Shown here: positions 19,751-28,052 of the stretch, in pieces
Layout: each line of letters starts with the position of its first letter
How positions within the stretch are numbered: position 1 is the stretch's first letter
Source: Betaproteobacteria bacterium
GTDB lineage: Bacteria; Pseudomonadota; Gammaproteobacteria; Burkholderiales; Rhodocyclaceae
Assembly (NCBI GenBank): GCA_009782565.1
Contig: WRIU01000002.1
Location: forward strand, 124,001-188,000
Direction of reading: 5' to 3'
Length of the DNA: 64,000 nucleotides
Notes under the pieces: model-generated
Seen by the model: the letters and a program-made list of their open reading frames with translations, nothing else
The model's database searches: none
Told to the model about the DNA's origin: nothing
Program-made: the position numbers and the translations under genes

Positions 19751-21160
19751 TCAGTAGGCGTTCCGATCTTTCACGACGATCAGCGCGGTTTTGATGACGA
19801 TCCAGAAGTCCAGGCTCAACGACCAGTTGCGAAGGTATTCGAGGTCGTACTCGATGCGCTTTTCCATTTTGTCGATCGTTTCCGTCTCGCCCCGATAGCC
19901 ATTGACCTGTGCCCATCCGGTAATGCCCGGTTTGACCTTGTGGCGGATCATGTAGCCCTTGATCGTTTTCCGGTAGGTCTCGTTGTGCGAGACCGCGTGC
20001 GGGCGCGGGCCGACGATGCTCATCCGGCCCTGGAGCACGTTGACGAACTGCGGCAGTTCATCGAGCGAAGTCCTGCGAATGAATGCGCCGAACCGTGTGA
20101 TGCGCGCGTCGTCCTTCGTGGCCTGTTTGACGATCTCTCCATTGTCGCAAGTCGTCATCGAACGGAATTTGTAGACAAGTATCTCTTTGCCGTCGAGACC
20201 GTAACGTCTTTGCTTGAAGATGACCGGCCCTGGAGAGGACAGTTTCACACCGAAGGCCAGCAGCAGCATGATCGGAAGCAGCAGCAGCAGGATAAGAGTT
20301 GAAAGCGCGACATCTGAAACGCGTTTGGCGAGACCGTTGAAGCCAGTAAAAGGGGTTTCGCAAACCGCGACGACCGGCATGTTCCCTACGCTGTCGAATC
20401 GCCCTTGGATGAGATCAGTGATGAAAATGTCCGGGACAAAATAAATCGAGGCAGTCGTGTCCTTGAGGCTATCGAGTAGGCTGAGGATATGAGGTTGGGC
20501 TGCCATGGGCAAAGCCAGGTAGATGGCTTCGACATGATTCTGCTTGACGTATTCCGACAGGTCGAGCAGACGCCCTTTAAGTGGAGCGGGAATATCGGAT
20601 TGAACGTCGTCCGGGTTGCGGTCATCGAAGAAGCCGAGGACTTGTGTGCCGAGATAAGGATCGTCCCGGAACTGTTGCGCGAGACAGATACCAATGTCGT
20701 TAACCCCGGCAATGACGGCGGTACGTAGGTTGCCCGGCGAGGAGATTACGCGTGGAAGCGCGACTCTCAGGGCAGTATAGACAAGGCCGTATACGATGGG
20801 CGTGGTGACGACCCAGGCAAACAGAACGTTTTCCGAGAAGTAGACGATGTAGCCAGTGGCGAAACCAAAGGCTCCCATGATGAAGAGGAACAGCAACCAA
20901 CTGGTCAGTAGTTTTCGCAGTACCTGATGGGGCCTTTCATGAAACGAGGCTTCGCCGGGGAAAGTTACGGCGAACGACAGGGTGCAGAGGATGATGTAAG
21001 GCGGGCCGATATCTTCATCGTAGTAACCGGCAACCGCCAGTAGGCATAGGACGATGACAGAGGGGTAAAGAAAAGCCTCAATGGCCGTGCTTAACGTGAA
21101 GCCGGTGCGTTGGAGCAGATTTCCCTTCAGGGGGCGGATAGTGTGTTCGCGTTGAAGCAT
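19751..21160 (-). CDS. epsB: Polyprenyl glycosylphosphotransferase (EpsB/WcaJ type), exopolysaccharide initiation
   Basis: Inner-membrane enzyme that loads the first sugar phosphate onto undecaprenyl phosphate to start repeat-unit assembly. 469 residues: four N-terminal membrane segments (about 20-125), a Rossmann-like CoA-binding-type domain (about 145-255, with [11 protein letters not shown]), a fifth hydrophobic segment near 285-308, and the catalytic sugar-transferase domain with [24 protein letters not shown] and [12 protein letters not shown]. The gene is divergent from epsL-G and lies downstream of two PEP-CTERM genes in the same direction, with a terminator in between. The precise donor sugar (glucose or galactose phosphate) cannot be told. 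Confidence 0.9.
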   Translation of the reverse strand: MLQREHTIRPLKGNLLQRTGFTLSTAIEAFLYPSVIVLCLLAVAGYYDEDIGPPYIILCTLSFAVTFPGEASFHERPHQVLRKLLTSWLLFLFIMGAFGFATGYIVYFSENVLFAWVVTTPIVYGLVYTALRVALPRVISSPGNLRTAVIAGVNDIGICLAQQFRDDPYLGTQVLGFFDDRNPDDVQSDIPAPLKGRLLDLSEYVKQNHVEAIYLALPMAAQPHILSLLDSLKDTTASIYFVPDIFITDLIQGRFDSVGNMPVVAVCETPFTGFNGLAKRVSDVALSTLILLLLLPIMLLLAFGVKLSSPGPVIFKQRRYGLDGKEILVYKFRSMTTCDNGEIVKQATKDDARITRFGAFIRRTSLDELPQFVNVLQGRMSIVGPRPHAVSHNETYRKTIKGYMIRHKVKPGITGWAQVNGYRGETETIDKMEKRIEYDLEYLRNWSLSLDFWIVIKTALIVVKDRNAY

Positions 21161-21266
21161 TACCCATTATAGTATGGTGTATGCAAAACGGGGCTTTAGC
21201 AGTGAGTAATTTGAGTGACAACATAACAAACTAGGCGTTTTTCGATTCGGACGCCTGTGTCCAGAT

Positions 21267-21306
21267 AAAAAAATCGACTGGATGCCGGAAAGCATCCAGT
21301 CGATTT
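21267..21306 (-). terminator. Rho-independent terminator of the first PEP-CTERM gene
   Basis: AAATCGACTGGATGC (21271-21285) and GCATCCAGTCGATTT (21292-21306) form a perfect 15-bp stem with a 6-base loop. On the minus strand it is followed by a run of seven T (21273-21267). It lies 25 bp after the stop codon. Confidence 0.93.
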
Positions 21307-21330
21307 CATGACTACGAACGTTGCGGTAAA

Positions 21331-21885
21331 TCAGTTAACGTTGATTTTCCGGCGACGCACAACCATCCCAACGAGCCCCAGCCCCGCGAGCAGCATCGCG
21401 TACTCGGCGGGTTCTGGAACGGCTGCGGCTGACAGGGTGAAATTGTACGCACCATTACCATTGGCGACGCCGGTGATCGCGAACGTGTAAGCGGTCACCA
21501 ACGGATTAAAGGTGAAGGTTCCTTGCACCCAGTCGTTTCCGGAATCTGACGTGAAGCTGTCCACTAAAACCAAAGAATTCAAACCGTTCTGATTGTTGCC
21601 CGTATGGGAACCTTCGTACACGCTGATCGTCACAAAATCCAGAGTGTGGTTTGTATTCTGGAACGTGATATTGGCCGTGCTGTCGGCACTGAAAACATTG
21701 GCGTCTATCGTGAAGGTATACCAGTAAGCAAAATTGCCAGAGGCGGAATCCCCTTGGTAAGTACCTGAAATGTCAGTGGTGGAAAGCAAGCCGAGATCAC
21801 CTGCATAACCAGGGTCAGCCTGTGCGAAACCGGCAAAACAAAGCCCCAGAACAACGGCGGCGGCTGTCTGTTTAAGTTGCATCAT
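21331..21885 (-). CDS. PEP-CTERM sorting domain protein (copy A)
   Basis: Exported surface protein of 184 residues. Signal peptide MQLKQTAAAVVLGLCFAGFA ends at AQA; the mature part is Ser/Thr/Asn-rich beta-type sequence with FAYWYTFTIDANVF. The C-terminus is a classical PEP-CTERM signal: VPEPAEYAMLLAGLGLVGM, then VV and RRRKINVN, identical to copy B. The family is processed by an exosortase at PEP. The start is the ATG at 21885 (GAGGAG six bases upstream); TTG at 21888 and ATG at 21882 are in frame. It resembles the FxDxF-type PEP-CTERM group, but its F-x-x-x-Y motif is imperfect. A sigma-54-type promoter lies 56-71 bp upstream. Confidence 0.9.
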   Translation of the reverse strand: MMQLKQTAAAVVLGLCFAGFAQADPGYAGDLGLLSTTDISGTYQGDSASGNFAYWYTFTIDANVFSADSTANITFQNTNHTLDFVTISVYEGSHTGNNQNGLNSLVLVDSFTSDSGNDWVQGTFTFNPLVTAYTFAITGVANGNGAYNFTLSAAAVPEPAEYAMLLAGLGLVGMVVRRRKINVN

Positions 21886-21940
21886 CAATTACTCCTCTAC
21901 GAAAAAACGGTAGAACACTATCAAAACCCACACTAGAGTA

Positions 21941-21956
21941 AGCAAGTTTAATGCCC
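21941..21956 (-). promoter_or_regulatory. Sigma-54 (-24/-12) promoter of PEP-CTERM copy A
   Basis: Reading the minus strand: GGGCATTAAACTTGCT, against consensus TGGCACG-N4-TTGCW, with GG and GC exactly 10 bases apart. It sits about 56 bp before the ATG, so transcription would start near 21930. It is conserved in copy B at the same place. Confidence 0.75.
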
Positions 21957-22194
21957 GTTTTTGTTGTTTTTTTGTCAATTCATTATTTATCACCCCGCGT
22001 CAACGTACACTTAATACTATCTCTCGGCTATTTATTTGATAATTAACGAATTTTATACATATTTAATTCTTATTGGGTATTTTGTGGTTTTATTTGGCGA
22101 TAGCTGCCTGCTTGGCGATCAAGCTGCGGAGTTCAGGTTGTTGTTGCTGTGTCAACTGATATATGTCGAGTTTTTTTACATTTTTTCTTCGAAG

Positions 22195-22212
22195 TGTGAG
22201 TTTTGTCTCACA
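22195..22212. promoter_or_regulatory. Perfect inverted repeat, candidate activator (enhancer) site, copy A
   Basis: TGTGAG-TTTTGT-CTCACA: 6-bp arms around 6 bases, 239 bp upstream of the copy A sigma-54 promoter. Its counterpart at 23246-23263 has the same relation to copy B. The distance fits a sigma-54 activator such as PrsR. The rest of the gap 21957-22272 is AT-rich and holds no gene I can support. Confidence 0.5.
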
Positions 22213-22271
22213 TGATTCAGTAGTGAACAATCTGAGTGGCGACGTAGCGGGCTTAAACATGTGCCCAGATC

Positions 22272-22313
22272 AAAAAAATCGGCTGGACGCCTCAGGCATC
22301 CAGCCGATTTTTT
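22272..22313 (-). terminator. Rho-independent terminator of the second PEP-CTERM gene
   Basis: AATCGGCTGGA pairs with TCCAGCCGATT (22277-22287 with 22299-22309), and further pairs with a wobble extend into the loop; both sides are flanked by A/T runs. On the minus strand the stem ends in seven T (22278-22272). It is the counterpart of the copy A terminator. Confidence 0.9.
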
Positions 22314-22335
22314 GGCTACGAACGTCGCGAATAGA

Positions 22336-22881
22336 TCAGTTTACGTTGATTTTCCGGCGACGCACAACCATTCCGACGAGACCCAGGCCCGCGAGCAACA
22401 TCGCGTATTCGGCGGGTTCGGGAACGGCGGGCAGTGCAGGGGCAGCCGACAGGCTGAGGGTGTACATCCCGCCAAGGTATCCGGTCGTGGTGCCGGAGAC
22501 CACGAGCGTGTAATCGGCCCAGTCAAGCGCGAATCTGCCGCTTGGCTGGTCAAAAACAAGAAACGCCGGGTCGACAACAGAGCCCTTGTACACGGAGACA
22601 GAAAAGTCTTCAATGTTGAGAAGGGGCTTCATCAGGTCGATGTTGATCACTGATGAGGTCATCGTTGGGTTGTCAATGCCCAGGAGGTCGTTTGCAATGG
22701 AGAAGGTGTACGTGTCCGAGAAGGGGAGGACTTCTCCCAGTGCCGCCGGGTTGGGGTTGGCCGCATATTCTTTGATCGGCTCTGCGAAGGTAAACGTGCC
22801 AAGGTCGACGACATCGGCTTGCGCGAAGGCCGAAAAGCCTAGTCCCAACGCGATGGCGATAACTGTTTGTTTGAGCTGCAT
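22336..22881 (-). CDS. PEP-CTERM sorting domain protein (copy B), FxDxF-like
   Basis: 181 residues from the ATG at 22881, with AAAGGAG upstream; a longer frame to 22914 lacks an RBS. Signal peptide MQLKQTVIAIALGLGFSAFA ends at AQA, then DVVDLGTFTF. The PFSDTYTFSI segment fits the FxDxF group of PEP-CTERM proteins. The C-terminus VPEPAEYAMLLAGLGLVGM plus VV-RRRKINVN equals copy A exactly, while the central domain has diverged strongly, which points to tandem duplication followed by selection on the sorting signal. Its sigma-54-type promoter and distal palindrome are also duplicated. Likely an exopolysaccharide-associated surface protein. Confidence 0.9.
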   Translation of the reverse strand: MQLKQTVIAIALGLGFSAFAQADVVDLGTFTFAEPIKEYAANPNPAALGEVLPFSDTYTFSIANDLLGIDNPTMTSSVINIDLMKPLLNIEDFSVSVYKGSVVDPAFLVFDQPSGRFALDWADYTLVVSGTTTGYLGGMYTLSLSAAPALPAVPEPAEYAMLLAGLGLVGMVVRRRKINVN

Positions 22882-22932
22882 TAAAAATCTCCTTTGAGAG
22901 AAGTGGAAAAGCATTGTGCAGATAAAATGGCA

Positions 22933-22948
22933 AGCAAGTTCAATGCCT
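22933..22948 (-). promoter_or_regulatory. Sigma-54 (-24/-12) promoter of PEP-CTERM copy B
   Basis: Minus strand AGGCATTGAACTTGCT: GGCA and TTGCT match the consensus with correct spacing, 52 bp before the ATG; expected start near 22921. Confidence 0.75.
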
Positions 22949-23245
22949 GTTTTAGTTGTATTTTTGTCAATTCATTAGTTATTGCCCTGTGCGAGCATAC
23001 AACGGATGCTGGATACTGGCTTCAGAGGTTATTTATTTGATAATTCATCGTTTTTTTGTTGGCATGGCATGTAAACGGGTAAAACCGCCTTGATGGGATG
23101 AAGTATTAGTGCAGCAATTGCCACGTAAATCGTGTATGGTTCCGTTCGGCGACAGTTGCCTGTCTGGCGCTTAAATAGTGGAGTTCAGGCTGTTTTTTTG
23201 CGGCGTAAGTGATGAGTGTCGGGGTTTTTTACATGTTTTTCGGAG

Positions 23246-23263
23246 CGTGAATTTTGTCTCACA
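23246..23263. promoter_or_regulatory. Inverted repeat, candidate activator (enhancer) site, copy B
   Basis: CGTGAA-TTTTGT-CTCACA, differing from the copy A palindrome at two bases of the left arm; 298 bp upstream of the copy B promoter and 117 bp before epsL, so it might serve both directions. The stretch 23264-23379 before epsL shows no clear sigma-70 or sigma-54 promoter. Confidence 0.45.
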
Positions 23264-23379
23264 TATGAGTACTGCCATACAGGTTCAGGGGCATATTTTT
23301 TGTGTACGTGTAAACCGTCTGGGTTTTGTGATGGGGCAGATGTCAAAAATTTTTACACTTTGAGTTAGGGGTTGGGCTC

Positions 23380-24630
23380 ATGAACAACAAGCAACGCAGG
23401 TTCGCCGTATTGGCAGGTGGGTTGGTTACATTGCTGGGTTTTCAGGCGGGTTTGGTTGTCGCGCAGGAAGACGACTCAAAGAGTCCGTTCACCTTCTCGG
23501 TCTCGCAGACTTTCGGGCATGACAGCAACTTGTACCGTTTGCCGGACGAACTTCGTCTGGGACAGTCGGTGCCAAAAGGAAAACGCAGTGACAGCTTTTC
23601 CGAGACCAGGGTAGGCGTCAATTTCGACAAGGAATACAGCCGTCAGTCTTTTCATGCCGGACTTGCTGTGGATCGTATCATCTACCGTACGCATTCAGAC
23701 CTCAACAACACCTCGCCGGATGCGCGTCTGCGCTGGGATTGGCGGATTGGAGATCGCTGGAGCGGTGTTCTCGGGTATAGCTGGAATGAGTCCCGTGTCA
23801 ATTTCGACAACACTTACAATGAGCAGAAACGGATCATGCGGCGGATTGGCCGTGCCAATGCCAGCGCTGACTTCTGGTGGCATCCGAACTGGGCCACGGG
23901 GTTTGCTTTCTCCGACGTTCGCAACGACTATAGCAGCGGTGCCAGGCCGCTCGACAAGTATGATGCACAGGAAGCGAGCCTGAACTTTACTTACCGGCCT
24001 TCCACCGGTAACCGTATCGTGTTGAGCTTGCGCGCTGAGGATGGCCAGTATCCGAACAGGCAAAAGAAAGAAGAACTTCTTGTGGGAGAATCATCATTGC
24101 GGGACTGGGAGCGGCGCGACGTGCGGCTTTCCGGTTCCTGGCGCTTGACTGGCGTCACGCAAGTAAGCGGTTATGCCGGGTATACGCAACGCAAGTACGA
24201 TCTGGCACCCGACCGGGATTTTTCGGGGTTCACCGGCAGCCTCGCGTTCAAATGGACGCCGACCGGGAAGGCGATCATAGATTTGTCCTGGCGGCGTGAG
24301 ATTGGCGCTGATGAGGACAGTGTCTCAAACTATGCCGTAACGCAGGTCTGGGCTTTCCGGCCGACCTGGGTGGTCACCAGTAAGGTTCGTCTTGGAGCCA
24401 GTTACGAGTATCGGCATCGCAGCTATGACAGGGATCCTGAAGTTTTGTTACTCAACAATCCAGAAAGCGCCAAAACCACGTCTTATGGCGTGAACCTCCA
24501 ATATCTGCCGACTTCTTATGCCAATATCGCGCTCGGTTATCGGCATCAGAAACGCGATGCGAAAGAGGGTGGTTTTGATTATGGCTATGGCGCGCGGACG
24601 GTATGGCTGTCGGGAGGCCTGACTTTTTAA
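23380..24630 (+). CDS. epsL: Outer-membrane beta-barrel protein of the exopolysaccharide locus (EpsL family)
   Basis: 416 residues. Signal peptide (about 1-29, ending VVAQ) is followed by long alternating beta strands typical of an outer-membrane barrel: many short W/Y/F-rich strands with Arg/Asp turns (HDSNLYRLP near 47, GYSWNESRVNFD near 132, IALGYRHQKRD near 388). The C-terminus ends in Phe after WLSGGLTF, as required for barrel assembly. The family is found in betaproteobacterial eps operons, where it is thought to act in polymer passage or surface retention; its function is not proven. It is the first gene of the plus-strand operon epsL-D-E-F-G. Confidence 0.83.
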   Translation: MNNKQRRFAVLAGGLVTLLGFQAGLVVAQEDDSKSPFTFSVSQTFGHDSNLYRLPDELRLGQSVPKGKRSDSFSETRVGVNFDKEYSRQSFHAGLAVDRIIYRTHSDLNNTSPDARLRWDWRIGDRWSGVLGYSWNESRVNFDNTYNEQKRIMRRIGRANASADFWWHPNWATGFAFSDVRNDYSSGARPLDKYDAQEASLNFTYRPSTGNRIVLSLRAEDGQYPNRQKKEELLVGESSLRDWERRDVRLSGSWRLTGVTQVSGYAGYTQRKYDLAPDRDFSGFTGSLAFKWTPTGKAIIDLSWRREIGADEDSVSNYAVTQVWAFRPTWVVTSKVRLGASYEYRHRSYDRDPEVLLLNNPESAKTTSYGVNLQYLPTSYANIALGYRHQKRDAKEGGFDYGYGARTVWLSGGLTF

Positions 24631-24667
24631 GGGAGAGGCATTTTCTATCACGGTATGATATGGCATA

Positions 24668-24701
24668 ATACCAGTTTGGGTGGTATCGGCGGCTCGATAC
24701 C
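24668..24701 (+). other. Mutually exclusive hairpins between epsL and epsD
   Basis: ATACCA (24668-24673) pairs with TGGTAT (24681-24686), or GGTATCG (24682-24688) pairs with CGATACC (24695-24701). Both use the same central strand, so only one can form. There is no T tract. Confidence 0.4.
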
Positions 24702-24752
24702 GGTGCGGTGTGTTGTGTGAGCCTTTCTAAAGGCCGTTTTTTTGGAATGTTT

Positions 24753-25718
24753 ATGTCCTCTCCAACTCGTTATGTCGCTGTGTCGCTTTGTGCTGCCGTG
24801 TGTATGTCCGGCATGCTTGTCAGTTGCAGCGCCAAGGAAGGTTCCGACAAGAAATCCGCCTCACAGGTTGCCGTCAAGGTCAACAAGGAGGAGGTTTCCG
24901 TTCATCAGGTCAATGCTGTGCTTTCGCGCGGCGGCAATATTCCGCCGGAGCAGGTCGATAGGGCGCGTGCGGTGGCTGTCGAACGGCTCATCGATCAGGA
25001 ATTGCTGTTGCAACAAGCCAAGAGCAATAAACTCGACCGCAATCCGAACGTGATGCAGATGATTGAGCTTTCCCGCCGTGAGATTCTGGCTCGCGCTTAT
25101 AGCGAACAGATTGCAAGCGGAGCGGTGAAACCGACCGAAGCGCAGATTTCCAAGTTCTACGATGAAAACCCCGAGTTGTTTTCCAAGCGCCGCATCTATA
25201 GCTTGCAAGAGATCAGTTTCCAGGCAGCGCCTGAGCGGCTCGAAGAGGTGCGTACACATTTGCAGTCCAGTACCAACCTGCAACAGCTCACGACCTGGTT
25301 CAATGAACAGAAGATTCCGTTTGCTGCGAACGCTGGCGTCAAACCGGCAGAACAGATTCCGCTTGAAATGCTTAGGAATCTTTCCAAGTTGAATGCAGGA
25401 CAAGCCGCTTTTGTGCGAACCCCAGTTGGGGGGCTTCTTCTTTTCGTCGTTGGTGTGCGGGATGAACCCGTTGATCGCACCAAGGCGAAACCTGTCATCG
25501 AAGGTTTCCTGACCAACCAGGCGCGTGCTGAAAGCGTCAAGGCCGAGATCAAGCGTTTGCGCGAGGCGGCTTCCATCGATTACAGCGACGGTTTCGTGCC
25601 ACCTGCTGCTGAACCTGCTGCTCCCACGGAACAAGGCCCGGTTGTATCGCCTGACGCTGCGCCCGAAGATGCCTCTGTCCAATCGATCATCGAAAAGGGT
25701 ACTGTCAAGCTGAAATAA
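24753..25718 (+). CDS. epsD: Lipoprotein peptidyl-prolyl isomerase-like protein, EpsD family
   Basis: 321 residues from the ATG at 24753 (GGA six bases upstream); an ATG at 24747 is also possible. Lipobox LVSC gives lipidated Cys25. The body is SurA/PpiD-like: an N-terminal helical chaperone part (about 30-140, VNKEEVSVHQVNAVLSRGG...) and a parvulin-type region (about 145-260, KRRIYSLQEISF and TPVGGLLLFVVGVRDE). The C-terminal tail is Pro/Ala-rich. Members occur only in eps loci and probably help secretion or folding of the outer-membrane components. Cleavage and lipidation are inferred. Confidence 0.85.
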   Translation: MSSPTRYVAVSLCAAVCMSGMLVSCSAKEGSDKKSASQVAVKVNKEEVSVHQVNAVLSRGGNIPPEQVDRARAVAVERLIDQELLLQQAKSNKLDRNPNVMQMIELSRREILARAYSEQIASGAVKPTEAQISKFYDENPELFSKRRIYSLQEISFQAAPERLEEVRTHLQSSTNLQQLTTWFNEQKIPFAANAGVKPAEQIPLEMLRNLSKLNAGQAAFVRTPVGGLLLFVVGVRDEPVDRTKAKPVIEGFLTNQARAESVKAEIKRLREAASIDYSDGFVPPAAEPAAPTEQGPVVSPDAAPEDASVQSIIEKGTVKLK

Positions 25719-25742
25719 CGCAGGTAGGCAAAGTGCTAAGGT

Positions 25743-25786
25743 ATCTGCCGGTGATCCGCATGGTGTCGCGATCCCGGCAGATTTTG
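25743..25786 (+). other. Hairpin with short T tract between epsD and epsE (possible attenuator)
   Basis: ATCTGCCGGTGATC (25743-25756) pairs with GATCCCGGCAGAT (25770-25782) with one bulge, and TTTT follows. It may be a weak terminator or an mRNA processing or stability element that lowers or sets epsE-G expression relative to epsL-D. Confidence 0.55.
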
Positions 25787-25829
25787 AATGACTGACCGAT
25801 ACATCAATACATTACAGGCCAGAATACAA

Positions 25830-26639
25830 ATGATCTCCCGATTCTTCCGTCCCTTGTGCATCCTTGTCCTGGTTGCCTTGGGTTTTGCTGGGGCGGCGCA
25901 AGCAGCGGATGAGCGTGAATACGTCCTCGGACCCGGCGACATAGTTCGCATCACGGTGTTCCAGAACCCGGATCTCACTACCGAGGCGCGCGTATCCGAG
26001 AAAGGGTCGCTGACTTTCCCGCTGCTCGGCGCGGTTTCCGTGGGCGGAAAGAGCACGTCCGCTGCCGAGGCAGAGATTGCTAACCGTCTGCGGGACGGCG
26101 GTTTCGTGCGCCAGCCGCAGGTCAATGTGTTACCGCTACAGATGCGCGGTAATCAGGTTTCCGTGCTCGGGCAGGTCAACAGGCCGGGTCGTTTCCCGCT
26201 TGAGACCGCGAACATGCGCCTGACCGACATGATTGCTACTGCCGGGGGCATTTCGGCAGGAGGAGCCGATACCATCATCTTTATCGGGGTTCGTAGCGGT
26301 AAACAGGTGCGGCGCGAAGTCGACCTGCCTTCGTTATTTCTCAGCGGCGAGACGTCAAGCGATATCGTGATGGCGGCAGGGGATCTCGTCTACGTGCATC
26401 GCGCGCCGATGTTCTACATCTACGGAGAGGTCAACCGCCCGGGCGCTTTCCGCCTCGAACGCGGTATGAGCGTGATGCAGGGTTTGGCTTCCGGCGGTGG
26501 AACCACGTCGCGCGGCACGACGCGCGGGCTTCGCATCCACCGGCGTATGCCCGATGGCGCGCTCAAGGTAGTGGAACCCGGACTCGATGACCTCCTGAGG
26601 GCCGATGACGTGATCTACGTCAGGGAAAGCCTGTTCTGA
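25830..26639 (+). CDS. epsE: Polysaccharide export protein EpsE (OPX/Wza family)
   Basis: 269 residues from ATG 25830, which gives a clean signal peptide MISRFFRPLCILVLVALGFA ending AQA; an upstream in-frame ATG at 25788 lies just after a hairpin and would hide the signal. The Poly_export domain follows (YVLGPGDIVRITVFQNPDL near 31), then SLBB-type repeats (VLGQVNRPGRF, YIYGEVNRPGAF). There is no lipobox cysteine at the cleavage site, unlike Wza, which is usual for this subfamily. It should form the periplasmic/outer-membrane export channel with EpsF. Confidence 0.88.
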   Translation: MISRFFRPLCILVLVALGFAGAAQAADEREYVLGPGDIVRITVFQNPDLTTEARVSEKGSLTFPLLGAVSVGGKSTSAAEAEIANRLRDGGFVRQPQVNVLPLQMRGNQVSVLGQVNRPGRFPLETANMRLTDMIATAGGISAGGADTIIFIGVRSGKQVRREVDLPSLFLSGETSSDIVMAAGDLVYVHRAPMFYIYGEVNRPGAFRLERGMSVMQGLASGGGTTSRGTTRGLRIHRRMPDGALKVVEPGLDDLLRADDVIYVRESLF

Positions 26640-26649
26640 TTGCTTGCTT

Positions 26650-28044
26650 ATGACGTTTCAGCAGTTTCTTCTCATTCTGAAAGCCCGCCGGTGGGTGATT
26701 TCCGCCATCCTGGCCGGTGTGGTGCTTTTAACACTGGTGATCAGCCTGCTGTTGCCCAAGCAATATACCGCCACCGCTACGGTGCTGGTCGATATGAAAA
26801 CGACCGACCCCTTGCTGGGTACACCTCAGGCGCTTCAGGGCTATCTCGCAACTCAGATCGACATTATCAATTCCGAGCGAGTCGCTTTGCGTGTGATTGA
26901 GGCGACCGGGATGGACAAGGCTTCTTCGTACCGGGAAGAATGGCGTGATGTAACGGGCGGAGAGGGAGGAGAGAGCGGATTCCGTATCTGGCTGGCCAAC
27001 CTGCTTCAGAAACGGCTGGATGTGCGCCCTTCGACAACGCGGGAAAGCAATGTCATCAGTATCAGTTATCAAGCCCCCCATCCGGCATTTTCCGCAGCGG
27101 TCGCAAACGCTTTTGCTCAAGCCTACATAAACACTAACCTCGAACTCAAGGTGGATCCCGCGAGGCAGAATAAGGACTGGTTTGATAAACAAACCAAGGA
27201 TGTGCGTGATGAGCTTGAAACCGCCCAAAGCAAGCGATCTGCATACGAGCAGAAATACAGCGTCCATGCTGGGGATGGCCGCTTCGATGTCGAGAGTAGC
27301 CGCCTAGCGGATCTCAATGCCCAGTATACGCAGGCACAGGCGCAGGATGCGGAAAGCATTTCGCGCCAAAGTCAGGTGGGTTCCGCCGAATCCCTGCCTG
27401 AAGTCATAACCAATCCGGGCGTTGCCAGCCTTAAGACGGGACTGGCGCAGCTTGAAACGCAACGTGGCGAACTCTCTGAACGGCTTGGCCCGAACCATCC
27501 ACAGATGCGCGAGTTGAATGAGAAGATTGCTGAACAGCGTGAGCACGTTGCGGCGGAAATCCAGCGCGTAGCAAAGTCGCTTGGCACGACTTCCCGTATC
27601 AGTAAGATGCGCTTAGAGGAAATGAGAAAGGAAATCGAAAAGCAAGAGGCACGCGTGTTCGAACTCAAGAAACATCGGGATCAAATCGCGGTGCTTCAGC
27701 GTGACGTCGATAACGCTCAAAGAGCCTACGACCTCGTCACCCAGCGCTTCGTGCAGACGAACCTTGAGAGCCAGGTGACGCAAACCAATATTTCAATATT
27801 GACCCCTGCAACGCCCCCCTTGAATCACTCCAGTCCAAAGGTCGTACTTAACACCATCATTGCCGTATTTCTTGGCATCCTGCTTGGTATTGGCGTAGCG
27901 TTGCTGCTTGAACTGAGCGATCAACGTGTGCGGGGGAGCGAAGACCTTATGCAGAACATGGATATTCCCCTTCTCGGGGTCATCCCAGGATGGGATAAAC
28001 CTCGTTCCGGCTTCCGCACCGCCCGCCGTCCGGCTGCCGCTTGA
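26650..28044 (+). CDS. epsF: Chain length determinant protein EpsF (Wzz/PCP family)
   Basis: 464 residues from the ATG at 26650 (a TTG two codons earlier also fits). Topology is that of a polysaccharide co-polymerase: TM1 about 15-38, a long periplasmic part dominated by coiled coil (about 170-360; ERLGPNHPQMRELNEKIAEQ), and TM2 about 405-425 followed by a short cytoplasmic tail. GNVR-type motif PATPPLNHSSPK lies before TM2. It controls polymer length together with EpsG, whose gene begins just after it. Confidence 0.9.
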   Translation: MTFQQFLLILKARRWVISAILAGVVLLTLVISLLLPKQYTATATVLVDMKTTDPLLGTPQALQGYLATQIDIINSERVALRVIEATGMDKASSYREEWRDVTGGEGGESGFRIWLANLLQKRLDVRPSTTRESNVISISYQAPHPAFSAAVANAFAQAYINTNLELKVDPARQNKDWFDKQTKDVRDELETAQSKRSAYEQKYSVHAGDGRFDVESSRLADLNAQYTQAQAQDAESISRQSQVGSAESLPEVITNPGVASLKTGLAQLETQRGELSERLGPNHPQMRELNEKIAEQREHVAAEIQRVAKSLGTTSRISKMRLEEMRKEIEKQEARVFELKKHRDQIAVLQRDVDNAQRAYDLVTQRFVQTNLESQVTQTNISILTPATPPLNHSSPKVVLNTIIAVFLGILLGIGVALLLELSDQRVRGSEDLMQNMDIPLLGVIPGWDKPRSGFRTARRPAAA

Positions 28045-28052
28045 AAGGGAAA

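Noticed and set aside
21166-21171. TATAAT (minus strand) five bases before the epsB start
   Set aside because: No -35 at a suitable distance; a leaderless transcript would be needed and nothing else supports it.
22113-22128. TGGCGATCAAGCTGCG on the plus strand, resembling a sigma-54 site
   Set aside because: No plus-strand gene follows, and the duplicate copy near 23163 does not keep the GC of the -12 box.
23178-23363. 61-codon open frame before epsL
   Set aside because: It has no RBS, overlaps the duplicated regulatory region and shows no domain or conservation clue.
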